Shown: positions 19,516-28,694, counted from the stretch's first letter. The stretch is DNA of 57,992 nt from Planobispora longispora (GCF_016863135.1 NZ_BOOH01000055.1:1-57992); one strand, 5' to 3'. Numbers and translations: made by a program. Notes: generated by a model not told the origin, from the sequence alone.

Positions 19516-20208
19516 TCAGATCGTCAGTGTCCGCGAGCAGATGACGTTGTCGGCGCGCGGATCCTGATCCGCCGGGGTGACCAGCACCCAGGGAAACTTC
19601 TCGAAGGGGTCCCAGGGGTCGGCGGGCTTCCAGTCGTCGACGTTTTCATTCAGCCAGTCGTGAGTGGCATCATCGATGTCGGCGTAGGTGATGCCCATCT
19701 CCTCGATGGGCCGCCCGACGGCGTCATCTCCGGCGCTGCCCTTCACCACGCTCAAGGTGTAAGACAGCGGGCCGATGTAGGCGTTTGCCGCCTGGTTGAG
19801 ACTGATTTTGGGATAGCGCAGGCGTAGTCCCTGGCCGGTCCATTCCACAGCCCGGATGCAGCTTTCGTCGATGTGGGCCCTGACCTGGCCGCCGCGCTCA
19901 CTGGGCCGCCAGGCATCATCAAGCCAGGCGCGCGCGTCGGCGGCGAAGATCCCGGTCGGGGTATCGGTGGGCGGCCGCACCCTCCAGGCGCTGTTGCCGC
20001 GTGCGATGACCAGCTCTCCCTGTCCGCTCTGATAGAGCGTCACGGTCATCACGCGCTCGTCCAGGAGGCTGAGCGGGACGACGGCGGCGGCGCGCTGCCC
20101 GTCCCGCACGATATAGGTGATCTCCTCGGCGGTTGCCGCCCGGTCGACCAGGTCGTCGAGCCCGCCGTGCTCCTCGCCGAGATCCGCCTCTCGCCCCCTC
20201 ACGATCAT
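19516..20208 (-). CDS. Hypothetical protein with antitoxin-like N-terminus
   Basis: The 230-aa protein opens with a segment resembling Phd/YefM antitoxins (LDDLVDRAATAEEITYIVRD, continuing GQRAAAVVPLSLLDE). About 180 residues follow that I do not recognise: beta-rich, Trp-rich, ending with an acidic DWLNENVDDWKPADPWDPFEKF stretch in two parts. No toxin gene adjoins it. The start is the first ATG after the upstream stop; no strong ribosome site. It is probably co-transcribed with the frameshifted gene 29 bp upstream. Confidence 0.65.
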   Translation of the reverse strand: MIVRGREADLGEEHGGLDDLVDRAATAEEITYIVRDGQRAAAVVPLSLLDERVMTVTLYQSGQGELVIARGNSAWRVRPPTDTPTGIFAADARAWLDDAWRPSERGGQVRAHIDESCIRAVEWTGQGLRLRYPKISLNQAANAYIGPLSYTLSVVKGSAGDDAVGRPIEEMGITYADIDDATHDWLNENVDDWKPADPWDPFEKFPWVLVTPADQDPRADNVICSRTLTI

Positions 20209-20237
20209 GAGCGTACCGGCTGCGCCGGGCGCCGTCG

Positions 20238-20866
20238 CTAGGTGTAGACGATGGCGTGGCCGGAGGCGATGCTCGCCCGGCACGCCTCGTGCAGCGCCAG
20301 CCAGGTGATCTGCTCAACGGCGTAGGGGCCGCCCCCGTCCTGCACCAGGCGGCTGGCTTCGGCATCGGACAGCGAGGTGTCGGGCTCCAGCCCTACCCCG
20401 ATCAACGGGGCGATCTCGATCAGCTCACCCAGCAGACCCTGGCTGGAGCCGACCATGCCCGCGCCGTCGATGGTGTCCTCGGCCAGGAACAGCGGACCTT
20501 CGAACGGTAGCGGGACGTAGAAGCCCGCATCGTCAGCGTGGCACAACAGGTGGGAGTCAAGCATGGAGGCAGCGTCCTCGATGTGTCCATCGGCGCCTTC
20601 CAGATCCTCCGGGCCGGACACCGGCATCACCGGTTGTCCTGCGACGTGGAGGGCACCCACCCGTCTCAGGTGACGCAGGAAACTGTGCGGGAAGCCTTTC
20701 ACATGGTGGCGCGCGATGCCGGCGGATGCGCCTGCTTGCGGCGGTGACCAGTCGATGCCGTGTTCGGCCAAGGACTGCCGCAACGCCTCAAACTGCCGGC
20801 GATAGCGCTCCTGCCGTCAGGGTCGAGGCCGAAACACGGGTTTCCCACGCTGATAGTCAATCCCAT
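20238..20866 (-). pseudogene. Hypothetical protein, single-base frameshift near its N-terminus
   Basis: A frame from ATG 20866 (MGLTISVGNPCFGLDPDG) joins, after one missing base near 20812, a long frame: ERYRRQFEALRQSLAEHGID, then WSPP. The latter runs 190 residues to 20238. Motifs such as HHVKGFPHSFLRHLRRV and CHADDAGFYVPLPF recall small actinobacterial proteins of unknown role. If the missing base is a sequence error, the product is an intact protein of about 208 aa. The pair with 19516-20208 looks like an operon. Confidence 0.6.
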
Positions 20867-21068
20867 AGCGGTGACTTTAGGGCCGGCTCTGAGCTCGAAC
20901 CATGGGGTTGCGGGCTCGCGCAGGAAGAAAGGACGCGCGACAGCGGTGCGGGAGCGGCCGGGGAATCAGGCGGGCTTCGCCGGCGCTGCCGACGTTGAGC
21001 TGGATGGGAGCGGAGGCGTTCTCAGCTCGGACACCGGGGAGTCGCGCCGGGTCGCCGCTCAGGGCGAG

Positions 21069-21783
21069 ACGATGCAGGCATAGGTGCGGTCGAAACGGCC
21101 ACGGGCCAAGTCTCGCCCATCGATGCCGTCTTGAGGATGGCCGCCGATGCGGCTGCGGCCGTCGAGGCCGGAGGGAGCAGGTTCCGCAGGCGCTCACCCA
21201 GGTCACCCAGCTCCTACAGCAGCTGTTGCGGCAGATTCACCGTCGTCTGCACGCGCAACGCGCAGACGGGAAAACCGGTCAGCTCGTCGTTGCGGAACCG
21301 GGCAGTCGGGGACGCGCACTCCCGCAAGCGCGACGCATCGGGAAAATACCGGACCGCGTGTACGACGTTCGCGGCCGGCTCATCGATTCCGACGAAGAAA
21401 CTGAGCAGGCCAACGGGGGGCAGACCGACGACCGGCGCATCGAAGGCACCGAGGTCGAGCTGGCCGACGGACGTCAGCGCCTCGCTGCCGATGGTGGGCC
21501 AGTGACCGGAGCCGGGCAGGGCGGGTCTGCCGCCCAGGCGGCTACCGGTAGGCAGGATCGGACCACCGGGTACGACATCGGCCGCGAACGCGGGCAGTGC
21601 TGCGGCCTGTATCTGGGGCCATCGATCGGCCAGACCTTCCCGCTCGGCCAAGCCCTGCATCTGCTCCATGGTCGCGTCGACCATGCGCCGTATCCAACCA
21701 GCCCGCCGCAGGCCGCCCGAAGCGTCGGAGACGGGACCGAGGCCGGCTATGAGCTGCCGCCGTACGGCGGTGCCACCGGCCAT
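21069..21783 (-). pseudogene. DUF1963 (YwqG-like) protein, broken
   Basis: The main frame (ATG 21783 to TAG at 21214) reads RLGGRPALPGSGHWPT, SVGQLDLGAF, GLLSFFVGIDEP and VRYFPDASRL, the usual DUF1963 order. After the TAG the C-terminal motif RDLARGRFDRTYACIVSP is found in another frame, ending at 21069. A nonsense mutation plus a frameshift therefore separates the ends of one gene. DUF1963 proteins have been linked to immunity functions in polymorphic toxin loci, but the role here is unknown. Sequence 20867-21068 holds no recognised gene. Confidence 0.65.
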
Positions 21784-21882
21784 CGGTGACAACGGGCCTC
21801 TCCGCCATTGAGATCGCGGTTTCCAAGGGCGCGCCGCGCTGTATCGAGGAAATTGCCTGGAACAGGCGAGTGTGAATCAGGA

Positions 21883-22263
21883 ATGCTCTCATCCATGGGC
21901 ATGCTGGATGCGATGGCTGCAAGGGTGGTGGCCGGGGCCACCGTGGAGTTCAAACCGACGGGCTCATCCATGATTCCTTTGATCCGAAGTCGGCAGTCGG
22001 TGAAGGTGGCGCCAGTGGATCCGTCGAAACTCCAGGTCGGTGACATCGTGCTGGCCAGAGTTCACGGGAGCGTCTATCTCCACCTGGTGTCGGCGCTGGA
22101 TGTGCCGGGCGGCCGGGTGCAGATCAGCAACAACCGGGGACAGGTGAACGGCTGGACGGGCCACGATCGGGTGTTCGGCATCTGCGTTTCAGTTGACGGC
22201 GTCACCAGGCCCGGTGCGGAGGGCAAGATGCGAACGCCTGAAGGTGAGCCTCAAGACCGGTGA
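21883..22263 (+). CDS. S24/S26-like (LexA/signal-peptidase fold) protein
   Basis: The 126-aa protein carries VEFKPTGSSMIPLIRSRQSV (serine of a GxSM motif), KLQVGDIVLARV and YLHLVSALD, the conserved core of S24/S26 peptidase-fold proteins. There is no DNA-binding domain and no membrane anchor. The general-base lysine is not obvious, so it may be non-catalytic. Similar stand-alone proteins occur across Streptomyces and relatives with no known function. The exact start among ATGs at 21883, 21895 and 21901 is uncertain. Confidence 0.75.
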   Translation: MLSSMGMLDAMAARVVAGATVEFKPTGSSMIPLIRSRQSVKVAPVDPSKLQVGDIVLARVHGSVYLHLVSALDVPGGRVQISNNRGQVNGWTGHDRVFGICVSVDGVTRPGAEGKMRTPEGEPQDR

Positions 22264-23064
22264 TCACGGGCTCCGGTCACCGCCCCCGGTGAGCGGCCGG
22301 TCATACATTCGTGATCGACGGTGAACGTCCGGACCTGCAGATCACGGTCAGACCGTCTCGGGTGCGGATCACGCTCGGCAGAGCATTCAGGCCGCCGCCA
22401 ACGCCCGCACGCGCACGGCCTCATCGTGCTCAGGCGGGCTTATGGCGTGGATTGTCGCCGTACTGGAGGAAGGGATACCGGTAGTAGAGGTCCGGGGGAG
22501 CGGCGAGGCCCGCAGCCTCAAGCCCACTCCTCCTGCAGCCAGTGGTGGTACAAGGTAGCGAATCAAGGTCGCGACAGCGCGTTCGCCAATGGCGCGGATG
22601 CGGGCGTGGGCCCGGTTGACGTCTCGCCGCCCGCGAGACAGCCATCAACACGCCCATCATGATCAGGTGTGTTGCGACGAACACTAGAACCCGCGCGGAA
22701 TCACAGGGTCAGTCTTCAGTCGGAACCGACATGGGGCGCAGCAGGAACGTGAAGGACGTACGTACACCCACCTCCTGTAGCCCGAACCGGGTCAGCCGAC
22801 GCTCTCAACGGGTACCGGCATTTTTTTCGAAGAGAGGCAGCGCAGATTCCCCCACCCGCTGAAGCAGGTAGTCCCCCTCCGCGCGATGTTGATGGATGCC
22901 CGATCCCAACCGCCGCTGGGCGGCGCAGAATCAACGATGGGCCCTCGTTCGTCCGTTGCCGTCGAAGAGACCGTGCCGGATTCGATGACTGAACGCAACC
23001 TGGACGATCATCTGGCTGTCTGGGGCATCATGATCGTGCCGCACTTGCATCGCCGGTGCCGTCC
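22264..23064. other. Gene-poor stretch with a transposase scrap
   Basis: Apart from an IS5-type fragment (22561-22623) I find no supportable gene. A T7 run occurs at 22821-22827. Frames on both strands lack recognisable motifs. Confidence 0.4.
22561..22623 (-). mobile_element. IS5-family transposase fragment
   Basis: The minus strand reads DVNRAHARIRAIGERAVATL, the familiar C-terminal segment of IS5/IS1647-type DDE transposases. The following KSWRLLRKLRC-like part is absent, so only about 21 residues remain. Confidence 0.55.
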
Positions 23065-23070
23065 TAGGCT
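23065..23070 (+). promoter_or_regulatory. -10 element of a leaderless gene
   Basis: TAGGCT ends 6 bases before the GTG at 23077. Confidence 0.5.
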
Positions 23071-23076
23071 GTCGTC

Positions 23077-23898
23077 GTGATCGGGCATGCTGACATCGAT
23101 GTGGGCCCGGCCCGGCGGGCCGGTGCCGCAGAAGCCAAGGAGAGTGCTGGGGCGCGGTGGGCCGTGCGATGGGTGACCGCCGTACCGCCCGCCGCTGCCC
23201 GGCGGCCCGCCGCAGCCGCTGGCGCCCCGGGGATACGGCAGGTGGCCACCGCGGTGATGGCCGGTCGCCCGGTCGCCGTGGTCAGCGAATACGGCCCGGC
23301 CGGCCCGGTGCGGCTGACGTTGTGGGATCTGACCACCGGCCGCTCACGAGGATCAGTCGCCGCTCGGCTCGGTCATGCCGACGTGGTCACCGCGGTGGCC
23401 GCCGTGGTGATGGAGGGCCGCCCGGTCGCGGTCACCGTCAGCAGCGGAGGGTACGGCGAGCATGTGCTGCGGGTGTGGGATCTGGTCACCGGACGGCAGA
23501 TCGGCGAGCCGCTGTGCCCGGATTTCTGCTCGATGACGCGGATGGCCGCGATGAGCATGGACGGCTGGGCTGTGGTCGTCACCGAAGGCGACGGGCAGTT
23601 GTGGGTGTGGGACGTGGCCGGCCGACAACCGGTCCAAGGACCCGTCGTCGGCTGCCCGCAGGCGGCCGGTGGGACAGCACTGATCACGATGACGATCGAG
23701 GGCCGGCCTGTGGCGATCACCGGTGGTCACGGCGGAGACGGCCGGGTACGGGTGCATCCCCTGCTGGCCGGGGAGCAGGGGGCGCAAGAATCCGACGTGG
23801 TGTTCCCACAGCCGGTAACGGCGCTGGCCGTGACCTCGGACGGCGGCCTGCTGGTCGGCTTCGGCGAGCAGATCGCCCTGCTGGAGCGGATGAGCTGA
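23077..23898 (+). CDS. WD40-like beta-propeller protein
   Basis: The 273-aa protein contains repeated blades of the form VTAVAAVVMEGRPVAV...LRVWDLVTGRQIGEPL, with VWD/LWD ends near residues 87, 133 and 175. Four to five blades are visible, fewer than a closed seven-blade propeller. Cytoplasmic: no signal peptide. Similar propellers in actinobacteria are often C-terminal parts of NTPase or kinase proteins; here no such domain is attached, so it may be a detached partner. The GTG start is supported by a TAGGCT -10 six bases upstream (leaderless). Confidence 0.8.
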   Translation: MIGHADIDVGPARRAGAAEAKESAGARWAVRWVTAVPPAAARRPAAAAGAPGIRQVATAVMAGRPVAVVSEYGPAGPVRLTLWDLTTGRSRGSVAARLGHADVVTAVAAVVMEGRPVAVTVSSGGYGEHVLRVWDLVTGRQIGEPLCPDFCSMTRMAAMSMDGWAVVVTEGDGQLWVWDVAGRQPVQGPVVGCPQAAGGTALITMTIEGRPVAITGGHGGDGRVRVHPLLAGEQGAQESDVVFPQPVTALAVTSDGGLLVGFGEQIALLERMS

Positions 23899-23943
23899 CA
23901 GCGAGACCGCTGGAACCGGTCATCGCCCCCTGGACCAAAGGCC

Positions 23944-24891
23944 TTACTCGAGCTGCCAGATCGACCAGCCGGGTTCGGCGGCGGGATGGAGCGCTGCCGG
24001 AGGCCGGGTGCGGAAGGCCAGGTGCCGCCCGGACGGCGATACTCTGGCGTCGCAGAGGCGGGGGAGGGGCTCGGTGAGCGGCAGGCCGGCGACGGTGTCC
24101 CACACCTGCACGCCGCCGTCGGACTCGACGACCACGCGCCGCTGGTCGGCGCTCGGCGTGAGCCCGTGCACGCCCGGCACGTCGAGGGCGTGCACGACGC
24201 TCAGCGACGGTAACGAGTACCGGACGATCTTGGAGCGGAACGCGACCGTGCACGTCCGGCCGTCCGCGGCGACGATGAGCGCGCCGGGCCATCCCCAGTT
24301 CTCCAGGTCGGCGTGCGGTTGCCCGAGGATGCGCGGTCCCGGCTCGCGCAGCGGGGCGGGATCGAGGTGGAGCGTCCATCGCTCACCGTCGTAGCGGTAC
24401 AGCAGGAGCCCGCCGCAGGGCGTCCACCCCCAGCTTTCGGCGTCGAGGTCCCTGCGGTGCCCGGATCCGCGCACCGGCACGACGCACACCCCGTCGATGC
24501 CGACGGCCAGGACCCTTCCGTCCGGGGACCACGACAGCTCGGGGGAGCAGACGAGCCGCGAGCCGGTCAGCAGCGGCCGCCAGGGCCCTGTGGAGGCCCG
24601 GCGGAGAAGGAGCCAGTGGCTGCCGCAGTCGATGTGCACCACCGCCGTCGCCGAGCCGCCGTGCCACGATATCCGCCGCGGTGTGACATCACAGCGCCGG
24701 CAGGTTCCCTCGAACCTCTCCAGCGCCGCGCCGGCGATCTCCTCGCCGCCACCGAGGCACAGCGGGGGCCCGCCGGCGAGGTCCACGTGCCACAGATCGG
24801 CATCGGCGTCCAGGGCCAGCAGGCGGCCCTCGTCGGCGAAGGTCACGTCACGGAAAACCGGATCAAGATCGGTGATCTTCCGTAGTGCCAT
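23944..24891 (-). CDS. WD40/TolB-like beta-propeller protein
   Basis: The 315-aa protein is beta-rich with propeller-like repeats (LSWSPDGRVLAVGIDGV, HGLTPSADQRRVVVESDGGV, ARVSPSGRHLAF). Two Cys pairs (CRRCDVT near residue 64, CGG near 158) are seen. It has no signal peptide. It is convergent with the propeller gene at 23077-23898 and lies 90 bp downstream of the SUFU gene, separated from it by a strong hairpin. Binding partner unknown. Confidence 0.75.
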   Translation of the reverse strand: MALRKITDLDPVFRDVTFADEGRLLALDADADLWHVDLAGGPPLCLGGGEEIAGAALERFEGTCRRCDVTPRRISWHGGSATAVVHIDCGSHWLLLRRASTGPWRPLLTGSRLVCSPELSWSPDGRVLAVGIDGVCVVPVRGSGHRRDLDAESWGWTPCGGLLLYRYDGERWTLHLDPAPLREPGPRILGQPHADLENWGWPGALIVAADGRTCTVAFRSKIVRYSLPSLSVVHALDVPGVHGLTPSADQRRVVVESDGGVQVWDTVAGLPLTEPLPRLCDARVSPSGRHLAFRTRPPAALHPAAEPGWSIWQLE

Positions 24892-24910
24892 GGGAGGAGT
24901 ATCGCAGCCG

Positions 24911-24946
24911 GGCGGCCCCGCCGGGGTTTGTCCTGGCGGGGCCGCC
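24911..24946 (-). terminator. Strong hairpin between the SUFU and propeller genes
   Basis: A perfect 12-bp stem (GGCGGCCCCGCC and its complement) with a 12-base loop containing TTT lies just after the SUFU gene on the minus strand. Confidence 0.75.
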
Positions 24947-24982
24947 GGCGTTCGGGCACGGGGTACTGTGGCCGCTCGGGCG

Positions 24983-25543
24983 TCAGACGACCGCGGCGCG
25001 GGTCACGTCGTAGGGGTCCCAGTCGAGGTCCCAGAAGGCCTTGAGGCCGTTGGCCTGGATGAAGCGGCGTTCGCTGGAGTGGATGGGGTAGCAGCCGGTG
25101 ATGCTGACCGGCAGCTCGTCGCCGACGTCGATGCCCAGGAAGTCCTCCCGCTCCAGTGCGGCGGGGGCGAACAGCACGAAGGCGTCCATGCCGCTGTCTT
25201 GGGAGATGCGCTGCCCGAAACCGAGGGTGTCGCCGTAGCCGAAGTGGCAGGGGCCGCCGCGCAGCTGCTCGGCCAGATGGGCGATCGCCCAGGCCCAGGC
25301 CTCGTCGGTGGAACGTACGGTGATGCACAGCTCGGGGGTGCTGCGCTGCCAGGCGGGATGGCCCGACAGCGACAGGCCGTAGGTCAGGCCGGTGAGGAAT
25401 CCGGGTTCCGGCTGATCGCGGTAGACGATCGCGGTGACGTCGCGCAGTCCCGGTTTGCTCGAGCGGAAGGGGACGAAGGCCGGCTCCTGTCCGCCGGACA
25501 GGCGGTCCAGATGGGCCAGATAGCGTTCAACGCGGGTGGGCAT
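24983..25543 (-). CDS. SUFU-domain protein
   Basis: The 186-aa protein matches the Suppressor-of-fused domain: VERYLAHLDRL, FRSSKPGLRDVTAIVYRDQP, GLTYGLSLSGHPAW, ELCITVRSTDEAWAWAIAHL, and a C-terminal GLKAFWDLDWDPYDVTR. Bacterial SUFU proteins are known as immunity proteins in polymorphic toxin systems. No toxin is visible in the window, so it may be an orphan immunity gene. The ATG at 25543 gives the usual start; an ATG at 25570 is possible. Confidence 0.85.
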   Translation of the reverse strand: MPTRVERYLAHLDRLSGGQEPAFVPFRSSKPGLRDVTAIVYRDQPEPGFLTGLTYGLSLSGHPAWQRSTPELCITVRSTDEAWAWAIAHLAEQLRGGPCHFGYGDTLGFGQRISQDSGMDAFVLFAPAALEREDFLGIDVGDELPVSITGCYPIHSSERRFIQANGLKAFWDLDWDPYDVTRAAVV

Positions 25544-25639
25544 GTGCCGATTCTGCCGTGTGATCAACACAAGGGATGATCGGCCTCATCCCGGAGGGCG
25601 ACGGCGTCTCACCCGGTCGGCATGCGCGCGCGAGGACTC

Positions 25640-25885
25640 CTACGGCACCGCCGGCACCGTCACGACCTCGATCCATCCGTCGTCGATGCCCGTCACGTAA
25701 CCGGGAACCTGTCCCGCCTCGCCCATCCCGATCGCCGGTTCCGCCTCGGCGGCGACGGCCCGCAGGAACAGCGTCGTCTGTTCGGAGGCGACGGCGCGCC
25801 ACCGGCCGTAGGTGCGGAAGTTGTCCACCGTCGAGTCCTCGATGAACCCGACCAGTTGCTTGCGGTAGTGCACGGGGACGTCCAC
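25640..25885 (-). CDS. Small hypothetical protein, 81 aa
   Basis: The protein begins MDVPVHYRKQLVGFIEDSTV and ends in DDGWIEVVTVPAVP. AGGAGCCTGTGGACG precedes the ATG region, with AGGAG at suitable distance. I recognise no family. It lies upstream of the SUFU gene in the same direction, so the two may be co-transcribed. Confidence 0.6.
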   Translation of the reverse strand: MDVPVHYRKQLVGFIEDSTVDNFRTYGRWRAVASEQTTLFLRAVAAEAEPAIGMGEAGQVPGYVTGIDDGWIEVVTVPAVP

Positions 25886-25979
25886 AGGCTCCTTCCGAGG
25901 GTACTGGCGGGCTCTTCGCCGCGGTGAGTGCTTGCCGTCTCAGATCGTGCTCTCCGGCCGGCCGTCGAGCGTCATGTCC

Positions 25980-26447
25980 TCAGCGGGGGCTCAGTACTGC
26001 GACATCGCAGCCGAAGCCGGCCAGCAGACTATCCGATGCCGCGGCCAATGCGGTGATCCGAGCCGGAAACCCCGACGCCGGGCCCGCCTGACGGCCGGTG
26101 GCCGGATCCCACACGCGCACCGTTCCCTCGGGGCCGCTGCCGGTAATCACGCGTGGGCGATCATCGATCACCGTCACGGTCACCTGACCGGCTCCGCCCT
26201 CATCCCGCATGGGCCTGCCGATCTGCCGCCCGGTGGCCGCATCGCGCAGCCGTACGTCGCCGGCTTCATCGGCGGTGACCGCGAAACGGCCGTCCGCCGC
26301 CATCGCCACCGCGCGGATCGCGACGTCATGACCGGCCGCGGCCCCCGGCAGCGCACCGTTCGACTGCGACCCGGTGGCCCAGATCGGGTTCCATCGTGGC
26401 GGCGGAGGGCCGTCCTGCGGTCCGGGCTGAGAACACTGGTCGGACAT
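25980..26447 (-). CDS. Short WD40-like beta-propeller fragment protein
   Basis: The 155-aa protein has two to three blades (IRAVAMAADGRFAVTADEAG, VRLRDAATGRQIG, VRVWDPATGRQAGP). It closely resembles the C-terminal end of the 23077-23898 propeller (ITALAAASDSLLAGFGCDVA against VTALAVTSDGGLLVGFGEQI). It may be a genuine small protein or the end of a larger lost propeller. The ATG at 26447 is the probable start. Confidence 0.65.
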   Translation of the reverse strand: MSDQCSQPGPQDGPPPPRWNPIWATGSQSNGALPGAAAGHDVAIRAVAMAADGRFAVTADEAGDVRLRDAATGRQIGRPMRDEGGAGQVTVTVIDDRPRVITGSGPEGTVRVWDPATGRQAGPASGFPARITALAAASDSLLAGFGCDVAVLSPR

Positions 26448-26586
26448 GCCCGGCAGCATACCTAGATCGATCAAGGACGCCGTGGGTTCCTCGCCCGCCT
26501 GGACGGAGCTTCACGCAACGGCGCAGGCCGTCGCGGTGGCCGGATGGACATCGATCGCCATGGAAGGTCGGGCGGAGGCCGTCCCG

Positions 26587-27090
26587 TCACCGCCGATCGG
26601 CGTGTTCCCGCTCGGCGGCCGCGGCGTAGGCGGCGTCGAGGCGCTCGAACGGGCCCGGGCCGTCGTGCGGCTTCGGCGGGGTGCCGAGGTGGCGGACACG
26701 GAGCTCGTCCATGAGCTCCTCGATGAACGCCGGACCCTCATCGCGCATGAACTGCTGCCGGCTGCGGAGCTCGGCGCTGCCCGGGCACCAGTCGAGGCCC
26801 CAGTTGCCGAGGGCGTACATGACGGGAAGAGTCTGGATGCCGGTTTCGGTGAGGCTGTAGCGAGCGCGCTGCCCCCGCGCGGCGGTGCCGCGGGTGAGGA
26901 TCCCCGCCTCGACGAGCCGCACGAGGCGGTCGGCGAGGATGTTCGAGGCGATGCCCTCGATCGACCCGGTGAGCAGCGCCCGGAAGTGGCGGCGGTCGCC
27001 GAAGATGACGTCGCGCAGCACGAGCAGCGACCAGCGATCTCCGAGCACCTCGACGGCGGCGTTGACCGGACACCCCGACCGTGGTTCCAC
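26587..27090 (-). CDS. HxlR-family transcriptional regulator
   Basis: The 167-aa winged-helix protein has the HxlR signature: CPVNAAVEVLGDRWSLLVLR, FGDRRHFRALL, ASNILADRLVRLVEAGIL and YSLTETG. The N-terminal Cys near residue 7 is the redox-sensitive position in some HxlR proteins. GTG at 27090 follows AGGAGGAATC, which fixes the start. It is divergent from a dihydrofolate-reductase-like gene, with a palindrome between them. Confidence 0.93.
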   Translation of the reverse strand: MEPRSGCPVNAAVEVLGDRWSLLVLRDVIFGDRRHFRALLTGSIEGIASNILADRLVRLVEAGILTRGTAARGQRARYSLTETGIQTLPVMYALGNWGLDWCPGSAELRSRQQFMRDEGPAFIEELMDELRVRHLGTPPKPHDGPGPFERLDAAYAAAAEREHADRR

Positions 27091-27125
27091 GATTCCTCCT
27101 TGACAGGTATTTCGCCCCCCAACAA

Positions 27126-27150
27126 TAGTAGTTGCAGAATGCAAGCACTA
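27126..27150. promoter_or_regulatory. HxlR operator candidate
   Basis: The inverted repeat TAGT..TTGCA-GAA-TGCAA..ACTA is centred in the 73-bp gap between the divergent genes. The inner TTGCA-N3-TGCAA arms are perfect (27132-27144). Confidence 0.6.
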
Positions 27151-27163
27151 CGCGGAAGGGGAG

Positions 27164-27763
27164 ATGATGGGTCGCTTCGCATATTGGATGAACGTGTCCC
27201 TCGACCTGCGGATCGAGCAGGTTCCGGGGGACAACGGCGCGGGCGAGTGGCTGCGCATCGGCGAGGCACTGCACCGTGAGTTCAACGCCCGGGCGCAGGC
27301 GCTCGCGCTCATGGTCCAGGGCCGGGTCATCTACGAGGTCATGGAGGAGTACTGGCCACGGGCGCGCGGGGACGGGTCGCTGCCGGAGGTCCTGCGTGAA
27401 TACGGCGAGATCTGGACCGCCAAGCCCAAGGTGCTCGTCTCCCGCACCCGCCGCAGCGCCGATCACAACACCCGGATCATCGGCGGAGACGACGCGATCG
27501 GGCAGCTCGCCGCCCTGCGGGCCGAAACCGACGGCGCCATCGGGGTCGGCGGCGCGACGCTCGCGACGCAGCTGCTCCGGGCCGGGCTGCTGGACGAGCT
27601 GCTGCTCTTCACCCACCCGGCGATCCTCGGCTTCGGCAGGCCGCTGTTCGACGACTACGATCTGCCGATCGACCTCGACCTGCTGGAGCAGCGATCGTTC
27701 GAGCAGGGTGTCACGATGCACCGCTACGCCGTCCGGGACGCGAAGGAGGCGGGCTCGTGCTGA
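27164..27763 (+). CDS. RibD_C-type dihydrofolate reductase family protein
   Basis: The 199-aa protein matches the bacterial DHFR-like/RibD C-terminal fold: FAYWMNVSLDL at the start, ALALMVQGRVIYEVMEEYWP, VLVSRTRR, IGVGGATLATQLLRAGLLDE and a C-terminal LEQRSFEQGVTMHRYAV. These enzymes are NADPH-dependent reductases of unknown substrate, very often beside HxlR or ArsR regulators. GGAAGGGGAG precedes the start. Its stop overlaps the next gene's start, so the two are co-translated. Confidence 0.9.
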   Translation: MMGRFAYWMNVSLDLRIEQVPGDNGAGEWLRIGEALHREFNARAQALALMVQGRVIYEVMEEYWPRARGDGSLPEVLREYGEIWTAKPKVLVSRTRRSADHNTRIIGGDDAIGQLAALRAETDGAIGVGGATLATQLLRAGLLDELLLFTHPAILGFGRPLFDDYDLPIDLDLLEQRSFEQGVTMHRYAVRDAKEAGSC

Positions 27764-28572
27764 GGCAGGTCGCCGAGGGTGTGCTGGTCCACGAGAGCCA
27801 GTTCGTGCAGAGCAACGCCGTTGTCGTGCAGGGCAGGGCCGGTGTGCTGCTCATCGATCCCGGGGTGACCGACTCCGAGATCGACTGCCTCGCGAACGAC
27901 CTTCGCGAGTTGGGCCAGCCCGTTGTGGCGGGGTTTTCTACGCATCCGGACTGGGATCACCTGCTCTGGCACGCCCGGCTCGGCGAGGCGCCCCGTTACG
28001 GCACGGCCCGCTGCGCGGACACTATCCGAGATCAGCTGTCGGACGCGGGTGCGAAGGATCGCATCGCCGACCACCTGCTGGAGACGGAGGTCGCCGGGCA
28101 GGTCCCGCTGGACCTGCTCGGCCTCATCACCGGCCTGCCCGCCGAAACCGCGCGGATCCCATGGGACGGCCCTCAGGTCCGGATCATCGAGCATCAAGCG
28201 CACGCACCGGGCCATGCGGCGCTGTTCATCGAAGAACGCGGGGTCCTCGTCGCCGGCGACATGCTCTCCGACGTCCTGGTTCCGATGCTCGACCTGGACG
28301 CCGCCGCTGACCCGATCGAGGACTACCTCACCGCGCTGCGGCTGCTGGAGGGCGTGGCGGGCGACGTCGAGGTCGTCGTCCCGGGCCACGGGTCCGTCGG
28401 CGGATCCGACCAGGTGCGGGCACGGATCGACCAGGACCGGGCGTACGTGCTCGCCTTGCGCGACGGCCTCGCTCTCGGCGACCCGCGGGTCGGTCCATCG
28501 GCCAAGGACGGCTGGGAGTGGGTGAGCTTCGTGCACGAAGGGCAACTCCAGAGCCTCGCCCGAAGAGGTTAG
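27757..28572 (+). CDS. Metallo-beta-lactamase-fold hydrolase
   Basis: The 271-aa protein carries STHPDWDHLLWH (the HxHxDH motif with the first His present but the second replaced: H-P-D-W-D-H), APGHAALFIEERG, LVAGDMLSD and VVVPGHGSVGG. The metal-site pattern is thus close to, but not identical with, canonical HxHxDH. GTG start overlapping the reductase stop (7 bp) indicates an operon under the HxlR promoter. Substrate unknown. Confidence 0.9.
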   Translation: MLRQVAEGVLVHESQFVQSNAVVVQGRAGVLLIDPGVTDSEIDCLANDLRELGQPVVAGFSTHPDWDHLLWHARLGEAPRYGTARCADTIRDQLSDAGAKDRIADHLLETEVAGQVPLDLLGLITGLPAETARIPWDGPQVRIIEHQAHAPGHAALFIEERGVLVAGDMLSDVLVPMLDLDAAADPIEDYLTALRLLEGVAGDVEVVVPGHGSVGGSDQVRARIDQDRAYVLALRDGLALGDPRVGPSAKDGWEWVSFVHEGQLQSLARRG

Positions 28573-28625
28573 CGCGACGGGGCGCCCCGCTGGTGATCGG
28601 CATGCGGCGCAGCCGGCACGCGCGG

Positions 28626-28646
28626 GTCCCGGCCGGGATCCGGGAC
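28626..28646. terminator. Hairpin between convergent genes
   Basis: GTCCCGG and CCGGGAC with a 7-base loop lie between the lactamase-fold gene and the convergent VOC gene; it could serve both. Confidence 0.4.
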
Positions 28647-28694
28647 GGCGGCACGACGTTCTGCGGTTCGGCCGCTTCTGTTCAGATCGTGTGA

